Translations under genes and position numbers: made by a program | In this document: piece by piece, positions 1 to 5,276 of the stretch | How positions within the stretch are numbered: the first letter of the stretch is position 1 | How the letters are laid out: each line of letters opens with the position of its first letter | Source of the DNA: Microcaldota archaeon | Lineage (GTDB): Archaea > Micrarchaeota > Micrarchaeia > Micrarchaeales > CABMGC01 | Direction of reading: 5' to 3' | DNA: 5,276 bases | Assembly (NCBI GenBank): GCA_030043435.1 | Contig: JASHXR010000120.1 | Span: forward strand, 1-5,276 | Notes under the pieces: generated by a model | The model's database searches: none | The model's input: the letters and a program-made list of their open reading frames with translations, nothing else | What the model was told of the DNA's origin: nothing

Positions 1-2831
1 ATCGCGTGCACCTCGTCGTCGACCTCGTCCGGCTTGATGTTGACTGACAGGATCAGCGGCGTGTCCATGGTCCCTCCCACGCTCTCTGGCAGGTACTCCC
101 TGGAGAAGTTCAGCAGCGCGTCCATCAGCAGCATAGTGGTGTCCTCGTCGCCGTCGCAGTTCCTCCTCCTCGCCGAGATCGTATACGGGTGCGCGAAGCC
201 CACGTTGGCGTCGGTGAACCCTATTATCCTGTTGAGCACCCCGCACGAGGTGTGCGGCGAGAGCGTTATGACAAGCGCGCCTATCATGTCCTGCCCAGAT
301 GAGGCGCCGTAGAAGCGCGGCAGCTTGTAGAGGCCCTCCAGCAGCGCGTCGACGAACCTCGAGACCTTGAACATCTCCTCCAGGCCGCGCCTGTTCAGTA
401 TGACGTCCTGGTGCCTCAGCTCGACGAGCTGGCCGTCGTCGGTGAGCTCGTTGCCCTCGTAGTCCTTCGTGTAGCCCAGGCTCCTGAGCCTCTCCACCCC
501 AACCCCTATCTCAGACGGGTAGAAGTGCGTCATCGGCACGTCTGTGGCGTCGAACCTGACTGTGCCGTCCTTGAACATGTGTATGTTGTGCACCGCGCGC
601 AGTATGCCCTTCTCGAGCGGCTCAGCGACCCTGCCCTCGTTCGTAAGGCCCTTCACCCCTTTCATAGCTGCAGGAAGCTTAGAGACGCCGAGCGTCTTCA
701 TGGCGTTGGAGACGAGCTTGGCGAGGCTGATCTCGCGCTCCTCGTACCGTACTGACTTGGCCCCGCACCTCTCGCACGTGCCGCCTGCCACAGGCCTGTT
801 GCACGCTGCGCAGAAGCACTCGACCTCGGCCCTCTGCTCGCAGTCGTAGCAGTACCTTGTCTCTATGAGGAGCTTGCACCGTCCGCACCTGTACCTTGCG
901 ACCTCGGCCCTCAGCCCGGACCTGAACCTCTTTGCATCGGCAGAGTATGCGGAAGAGATGTTCCGCTCGTTCCCACCATAAGAGCCTATGGGGAAGAGGA
1001 CGTGCGGCGCCGGAGTCATCATCCGCTCCTTCGCCTTCTCAGGCCTGCCTATCCTCGCGCCTATGAAGGTAGACCGTTTCGCCACCCTGAACGGCGCGAC
1101 GCTGTTTATCAGGTCGAGAGGGTCAGCTTTTCCCGCCGCGTACTTCTCGAGCACCAGCTCGTTGACGTCAAGCGCGCCTCCGTCCCCCGAGGCGAAGCCG
1201 AGCGAGGCGAGCATCGCCTGCGCGTCGTCCTTCCCGAGGGTCGCAGTGCCGTCCGAGTACGTATGCGGCACGCACATGAGCTCAAGGCAGCGGTTCACGG
1301 CCTCTGAGATCTTAATCTCGAGGCCGGAGATGTCCCAGAGGCTCTTCTCCGCGATTCCACTGCTCCGTATGACCGAGAGGGCGAGCTCAGCCAGCTCCTC
1401 GCGCGTGGCCGCCTGGAACTCGAAGAGGAAGCGCGGATGGACGGGCACCCCGTAGGCGAGGGAGAGCCTGTACGCCTCCTCGAACGTTAGCGCGGCATGG
1501 TCTATCTGCTTCGTGTGCCCTCTCTCCGCGAGCTGCGCGGCCCACACCTCCTCCACGTAGCTCGTAGGCTGCAGCGGCGTATTCGACTTCCTGAAGTCGC
1601 CGTAGGTTATCAATATGTCGCCCATCGAGATTATCTCCTCTACCCTGTCGCGCAGCGCCAGCGCCGTCTCCGCATCGTTGATCCGTACCGCCTCGCCGCC
1701 CTTGAGCCTGACGAACGGGCCCTCTATCGAGTCGACTGGCAGCGCGACACATCCCTTTCCCGGCAGCTCCACCTTGAGCTGCGTGCCCGTGGCGATGAAA
1801 CCAGAGGTCAGTATCATCGTGGCGGGGCTGAAGCCCTTCGCCGCTATGCCTGTGAGCCTGGACCTGCCGTACCTGAGCCTGAAGCCGCCGAGGCGCCCCG
1901 GATAAGCCAGTATCGGCCTGCCCGCGGCGAGGTCCTCTAGGAAGAGGCTCCCCTTCCCGTCGCTCTCCACCTTCTTCACATCCACCTTTATTATGCTGTT
2001 GAGCCAGTCCCAGTCGAGGCCCAGCGCCTTCGTCTCCTTGAGCAGCTTCTTCGCCTTCTGCGCTATGCCCTCACAGACGACCAGGGAGATGCCTCCCCTG
2101 ACCTTGTTCGTCACAGGTATCTGCTTGCCATCCATGCCTATCCTGGAGAGGTTGGAGTGCACCGCCACATCCATCTTCTCCGTCGGCACGCCGTCTATGC
2201 AGACCGGGCAGTTGGAGACTATGACACGTATGTCGTCGTCGCCGGGCCTGTACTGAAGCCGCGCCGCACGCGTATGGTAGAGCTCCGCCTCCTCAACATA
2301 CCTCTCTATCTCGTCCATCGTGGGCTTGTACGCCCCTATACCAAGCATCCGCCTCCCATAGTCGGCTAGCGCTACAGATAGCGCCGCAGCTGTGCCTCCT
2401 GCCCCGCGTATCGGGCCTGCGTAGACCACGGCCACGTAGTCCGTGCCGTCGCCGTTCCTGTACGCCCTGACTCCCTGTATCCCCTCGGTAGGCGCGACAA
2501 GTATGCCCTCGGTGAGTATGGCGCTTCCCACCCTCACCGCAGTCTCTACCGTCTTGTACTTGTCCGCAGAGGCGAAGGCAGGCGAGGTGCATATCTCCTT
2601 GGCCACGCTGAACGCGAGCTTCGTCCTCGACCTCCCGGAGGTATTCCTCCTTATCATGCCGGAGATGCCCTCTATCCCCGTCAGTCCCTCTACCCTCGAT
2701 GCCAGGTCAGGTGCTGGTTTTATCTCTATCGACTCCTTTGGGTCTAAGCCCTCTCCGCGGGCCTTGGTCGCTACATCGTATGCCTGCGAGAAGCAGTCGG
2801 AGAGGCTCTTAAAGTACTCGTCTACCTCCAC
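1..2831 (-). CDS. polC: PolD large subunit DP2 (catalytic), 3' end beyond window
   Basis: This is the polymerase subunit of archaeal family D DNA polymerase, which extends DNA at the replication fork together with DP1. The frame is open for 943 codons and leaves the window, so the C-terminus (roughly 200 or more residues in typical DP2, including the usual PCNA-binding tail) is not seen. Numbering from the GTG at 2831: the family-typical AGGT block is near residue 145, YPGRLGGFRLRYGRSR is at 310-325, and GARIGRPEKAKER is near 593-605. Two zinc-ribbon cysteine sets follow (C649/C652 with C661/C664; C674/C677 with C686/C689). The catalytic loop RRNCDGDED ends at D897; D893 and D895 match the aspartates shown to be essential in Pyrococcus. 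No intein interrupts it. GTG is preferred because AGGTGG lies five bases upstream of it. The alternative ATG at 2867 adds 12 residues, overlaps the LamG gene by 28 bases and has no Shine-Dalgarno. Identity is very secure; the exact start is not. Confidence 0.96.
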   Translation of the reverse strand, partial: MEVDEYFKSLSDCFSQAYDVATKARGEGLDPKESIEIKPAPDLASRVEGLTGIEGISGMIRRNTSGRSRTKLAFSVAKEICTSPAFASADKYKTVETAVRVGSAILTEGILVAPTEGIQGVRAYRNGDGTDYVAVVYAGPIRGAGGTAAALSVALADYGRRMLGIGAYKPTMDEIERYVEEAELYHTRAARLQYRPGDDDIRVIVSNCPVCIDGVPTEKMDVAVHSNLSRIGMDGKQIPVTNKVRGGISLVVCEGIAQKAKKLLKETKALGLDWDWLNSIIKVDVKKVESDGKGSLFLEDLAAGRPILAYPGRLGGFRLRYGRSRLTGIAAKGFSPATMILTSGFIATGTQLKVELPGKGCVALPVDSIEGPFVRLKGGEAVRINDAETALALRDRVEEIISMGDILITYGDFRKSNTPLQPTSYVEEVWAAQLAERGHTKQIDHAALTFEEAYRLSLAYGVPVHPRFLFEFQAATREELAELALSVIRSSGIAEKSLWDISGLEIKISEAVNRCLELMCVPHTYSDGTATLGKDDAQAMLASLGFASGDGGALDVNELVLEKYAAGKADPLDLINSVAPFRVAKRSTFIGARIGRPEKAKERMMTPAPHVLFPIGSYGGNERNISSAYSADAKRFRSGLRAEVARYRCGRCKLLIETRYCYDCEQRAEVECFCAACNRPVAGGTCERCGAKSVRYEEREISLAKLVSNAMKTLGVSKLPAAMKGVKGLTNEGRVAEPLEKGILRAVHNIHMFKDGTVRFDATDVPMTHFYPSEIGVGVERLRSLGYTKDYEGNELTDDGQLVELRHQDVILNRRGLEEMFKVSRFVDALLEGLYKLPRFYGASSGQDMIGALVITLSPHTSCGVLNRIIGFTDANVGFAHPYTISARRRNCDGDEDTTMLLMDALLNFSREYLPESVGGTMDTPLILSVNIKPDEVDDEVHA

Positions 2832-2842
2832 CCTACCACCTA
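2832..2842 (-). promoter_or_regulatory. Shine-Dalgarno site for DP2, overlapping the LamG stop codon
   Basis: On the minus strand the bases read TAGGTGGTAGG and then GTG. AGGTG (2841-2837) can pair with the archaeal 16S rRNA 3' tail and sits five bases from the GTG at 2831. Its first two bases belong to the TAG stop of the upstream LamG gene. This supports GTG as the DP2 start and suggests, by inference, that DP2 translation is coupled to termination on the LamG gene. Pairing is short, so this is moderate evidence only. Confidence 0.5.
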
Positions 2843-3736
2843 CGGCGCAGTGTACGCGCTCGCCCATCCGCTCGTGTACTTGACGCTGTTTGCATTGCCG
2901 TTGTTCCCATTGCCCGAGTAGTCGTCAGCGTTGCCGTTCAGCGGCCACCATCCCACGAGGTAGGGCAGCTGCACCGGGTCACCGCCTATCCCCTCGTCGT
3001 AGAGCAGGGTCACCTCATTCGCGTCGAGGGAGGTGTTGTAGAGCTGCAGGTTAGCTAGTTCGACATCAGAATAACCGTTCTCTCCGGCTCCCAGCACGAC
3101 ATTGCCGGTGCCCTGAGAGGCAGTGCCTCCGGACCATGTTGCGGCATACTGCGTTCCGTCGATATACGCATACGACTGTGAGTTTGGCTCGCTGAAAGTG
3201 AAACACGCGAAATACCACTTGTTCGCCGTGGGCGTAGCAGCTGAATACGAGGCGATGTTAGCGCCGCCGGAGGCCCAGACGGTGTAGTCCTGCGAGCTCC
3301 CCTGCCCTATCGCGTACTCCCATAGGTTGCCATTGCTCGGCGCGTTCTCCCCCTTGAGCAGGAAACCGTGGTAGTTAGTCGTCGAGAGCACGTCATACCA
3401 TATGCACAGCGTCATCTGCCCCTTGGACCCTGCCTCGGGGCTGAGGACCACGCTGTTGCCCAAGCTTACGTACGCGTTCTGGCCGTTGAACTGCATCACG
3501 TACTCGGGTTCCTCATTCAGGCATGTGCCCTCCAGCGAGACAAACTGGTTTGTGCCTGGACCGTTCGGCCTGTCGACGAAGCATGAGCCCGGCTGCGTCT
3601 TTGACACGTATGTATAGGGGTTGAACGCGCCTATGAAGTAGAGTACGCCCAACACCACCGCTACCATAAGGATGGCCCACGAATACGTAGTTATGTACTC
3701 GAGAGCGCTCTGCAGCCTCAACGAACCACCTGCCAT
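2840..3736 (-). CDS. Type IV pilin-like protein with class III signal peptide and LamG-like domain
   Basis: This 298-residue protein is predicted to be exported and anchored or assembled at the cell surface. The N-terminus has the layout of an archaeal class III (prepilin) signal: short leader MAGGSLRL, then QSALEY at 9-14, then a hydrophobic helix at about 18-38 ending in FIGAF. Prepilin peptidase would be expected to cut before Q9. C52 and C72 may form a disulfide. Residues about 79-250 resemble a concanavalin-like LamG/laminin-G jelly roll: FNGQNAYVSLGNS at 83-95, ANKWYFACFTF at 171-181, YIDGTQY at 191-197, and DVELANLQLYNTSLDANEV at 224-242. After DEGIGGDPV comes GWWPLNGNADDYSGNGNNG (262-280), which normally opens a LamG unit, and the protein stops 18 residues later. 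ATG 3736 has a Shine-Dalgarno seven bases upstream. The ligand is unknown, and no link to replication is visible. Asn, Gly, Tyr and Ser richness fits a surface protein and accounts for the slightly lower GC content. Confidence 0.85.
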   Translation of the reverse strand: MAGGSLRLQSALEYITTYSWAILMVAVVLGVLYFIGAFNPYTYVSKTQPGSCFVDRPNGPGTNQFVSLEGTCLNEEPEYVMQFNGQNAYVSLGNSVVLSPEAGSKGQMTLCIWYDVLSTTNYHGFLLKGENAPSNGNLWEYAIGQGSSQDYTVWASGGANIASYSAATPTANKWYFACFTFSEPNSQSYAYIDGTQYAATWSGGTASQGTGNVVLGAGENGYSDVELANLQLYNTSLDANEVTLLYDEGIGGDPVQLPYLVGWWPLNGNADDYSGNGNNGNANSVKYTSGWASAYTAP

Positions 3737-3743
3737 CTTGCGT

Positions 3744-3750
3744 CCCTCTC
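3744..3750 (-). promoter_or_regulatory. Shine-Dalgarno site of the LamG/pilin-like gene
   Basis: The minus strand reads GAGAGGGACGCAAG immediately before the ATG at 3736. GAGAGGG is purine-rich with a GAGG core, seven bases from the start, and supports that ATG. It lies in the 51-base gap after the DP1 stop. The rest of the gap is AT-rich (for example GATGATATGGATAAG), but I cannot identify a clear TATA/BRE promoter or a terminator in it. Confidence 0.5.
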
Positions 3751-3787
3751 ATTCTTATCCATATCATCATTCCCTATGCATTTCCGT

Positions 3788-5276
3788 TCATGCGCCGCTG
3801 TTGAAGTCCACGGTCGAGAGCGTCATTCCCTTGGTCTCGTACACAGGGAGCACTGCCGGGGTAGGGAGGTGGCCCAGCTTCACCTGGTACGCCGTCCTCG
3901 CCTGCCACGTCCCGCTGTTGACTATCAGCGTGCCGTGGTACTCGGAGTAGCCGTTCCTGTGGACGTGCCCCATGTGGAGTATGTCGGGCACCTCGTCGAT
4001 AACCATCGCATCCCTCTTGCCCGGTACTATGGGATTGTCGCCGTAGATAGGGGAGAGGTGCCTTCTCTTCAGCAACTCCTCCATCGCGGTCTCGGGCCTG
4101 CTGTAGCTGCATGTGCTGATACCCTGTATCACCGAGTCGAGCGAGGTCCCGTGGTAGCCCAGCACCTTTATCCCTCCCAGGTTGAGGTATCCCGGATCAG
4201 AGACCAGGTGTATGTTGCCGCGCCTGTGGCCTCCGATGAGCTTCTCGCTCAGAGCCGGCTGCGGCTCTGCCCGTCTTACCGCATCATGGTTGCCTGGCAG
4301 GAGGAAGACATGGATATAATCTGGCACAGCGGAGAGGAGGTCCAGCAGCACCGAGTACTGCTCGTATATGTCGGTTATCGCAAGCTCCCTCTCCTGGTTC
4401 GGATAGACGCCTATACCGTCGACAAGGTCGCCGCTCGCCACTATGTACTTGACCTTGCCGGCCAGCCCCCTCTCCTTCTCCACGTCGCCGTTGAGCCACG
4501 AGAGGAACCTGGCGAACTGCTTCTCGAGGAAGAGCTTGGAGCCAACGTGTATGTCGGAGATGAACGCTATCGCCGTATCTTCCTCGGTACGGTTCCTCGC
4601 GCGTATCGGCACGTCGGGCCAGAGGATCGAGTTGGCTATTATGAAAGGGCCCGAGATCCTCCCGCGCACCGCTATCACCTCGTCCGTGATTATCCTCTTC
4701 GACGACTCGAAGAGGCCCGGGTCAGCGCTGGCCCTTTCCTTAGACGGCTTAATGAAGAGCACCTTGGCAGAGCCGCTCTCGTCTTCAAGGGTTAGGAGCA
4801 TGTGCCCGTTCCTCGTCACCCTCTTGTCATAGACCATTCCGGCTATGCTCACCTCCCTGCCTGAGGTGTACTGGCCCACGCTCCCTATGCTATTCAGCAT
4901 GTTCCCCAAGCCGCCGGTCCTCGCGCCCCCGAACATCTCCCTCATCCTCCTGAACCTGTCGTTGAAGCATTCTGTGAACGAGGCGACGCTTGAAGAGGCC
5001 TCTCCCGGGTCAACGTTCCTTACGCTATACTCCCCCTCCACCTCCCTGGCCACGGGCTTGAATGACGATGGCTGCACCACCTCTATCTGCAGTGGAGCCT
5101 TCTCCGTCGCGCGCCTGCTGGCTACCTCCCTGAGGGTAGCAAGGTCAAGGAGGCCGACCCCTTTGCCCTCGAAGCGCGCGACTATCTGTCCAGCCGCAGC
5201 CTCGAGGTCCACACCCACAAGGTCTGCGTCTGTTATATCCGCGCTTATGATCGCCTTTCCAGTAAGCCTGTTTGCA
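3788..5276 (-). CDS. polB: PolD small subunit DP1 (3'-5' exonuclease), 5' end beyond window
   Basis: This is the small subunit of family D DNA polymerase. It binds and stimulates DP2 and provides proofreading through an Mre11-like calcineurin phosphoesterase domain. Numbering from the GTG at 5218 (476 residues to the TGA stop): a poorly conserved N-terminal region is at about 1-115, an OB fold at about 120-200 (REVSIAGMVYDKRV, then LLTLEDESGSAKVLFIK), and the phosphoesterase from about 215. All its metal-site motifs are present: SDIHVGS with D222/H224, GDLVD with D264/D267, GNHD at 309-312, GYHG with H356, and GHVH with H418/H420. NSGTWQARTAYQ near the end is also family-typical. The frame continues without a stop for 19 codons upstream of that GTG to the window edge, encoding plausible protein (ANRLTGKAIISADITDADL). 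No Shine-Dalgarno precedes the GTG, so the true start probably lies outside the window. It is upstream of the LamG gene and DP2 on the same strand, possibly in one transcription unit. Confidence 0.96.
   Translation of the reverse strand, partial: ANRLTGKAIISADITDADLVGVDLEAAAGQIVARFEGKGVGLLDLATLREVASRRATEKAPLQIEVVQPSSFKPVAREVEGEYSVRNVDPGEASSSVASFTECFNDRFRRMREMFGGARTGGLGNMLNSIGSVGQYTSGREVSIAGMVYDKRVTRNGHMLLTLEDESGSAKVLFIKPSKERASADPGLFESSKRIITDEVIAVRGRISGPFIIANSILWPDVPIRARNRTEEDTAIAFISDIHVGSKLFLEKQFARFLSWLNGDVEKERGLAGKVKYIVASGDLVDGIGVYPNQERELAITDIYEQYSVLLDLLSAVPDYIHVFLLPGNHDAVRRAEPQPALSEKLIGGHRRGNIHLVSDPGYLNLGGIKVLGYHGTSLDSVIQGISTCSYSRPETAMEELLKRRHLSPIYGDNPIVPGKRDAMVIDEVPDILHMGHVHRNGYSEYHGTLIVNSGTWQARTAYQVKLGHLPTPAVLPVYETKGMTLSTVDFNSGA

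Noticed and set aside
988..1940. Overlapping plus-strand open frames of 96-155 codons antisense to DP2
   Set aside because: They fall entirely within the conserved DP2 coding region on the opposite strand, have low-complexity Arg/Ser/Ala-rich translations, and arise from GC-biased codon use.
2840..3736. LamG gene as a horizontally acquired island because of its lower GC content
   Set aside because: The difference is slight in the lines I counted and is explained by its Asn/Tyr/Thr/Ser-rich composition. No flanking repeats or transposase remnants are visible.
3751..3787. AT-rich stretch between DP1 and the LamG gene as promoter or terminator
   Set aside because: There is no convincing TATA/BRE pair, no hairpin and no T-run. 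It may drive the LamG gene, but the sequence alone does not show it.
3776..4795. 339-codon plus-strand open frame antisense to DP1
   Set aside because: It is a shadow of the DP1 gene. The translation is rich in Arg, His, Leu and Val without domain motifs, while the minus strand encodes a complete, motif-perfect DP1.
5232..5241. TATA-like GGATATAACA on the minus strand upstream of GTG 5218
   Set aside because: It is only about 13 bases from the GTG, so an archaeal transcription start 25 or so bases downstream would fall inside the gene. It also lies in the open DP1 frame and is probably coding sequence.

Overview
The window is archaeal. It carries both subunits of family D DNA polymerase (PolD), which is replicative in Euryarchaeota, DPANN and several other archaeal phyla and is absent from bacteria. 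Between them is a type IV pilin-like protein with a class III signal peptide and a LamG-like body. That style of short, Asn/Tyr/Ser/Gly-rich LamG protein suggests a DPANN lineage, Micrarchaeota-like, as a tentative inference. The DNA is fairly GC-rich and the coding strand uses ATA (Ile) and AGG (Arg) heavily.

All genes lie on the minus strand, so transcription runs from high to low coordinates. From about 5276 to 3788 is the PolD small subunit DP1, whose reading frame is still open at the window edge. A 51-base gap (3737-3787) follows. From 3736 to 2840 is a complete 298-residue LamG/pilin-like gene. From about 2831 (or 2867) to position 1 is the PolD large subunit DP2, which runs off the window a short way past its catalytic motif. 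Coding occupies nearly everything; no RNA genes, CRISPR arrays, insertion sequences or obvious repeats were seen.

DP1 and DP2 form one enzyme. DP2 is the polymerase, and DP1 carries an OB fold and a calcineurin/Mre11-like phosphoesterase domain that supplies 3'-5' proofreading. Both catalytic centres look intact, and DP2 has no intein at the site known to be occupied in some Pyrococcus enzymes. The unusual point is the surface-type LamG protein set between the two subunits, with tight spacing to DP2: the putative DP2 ribosome-binding site overlaps the LamG stop codon. I see no clearly new biological system here. The best leads are the interrupted PolD gene pair, the odd C-terminus of the LamG protein, and two start-site questions.
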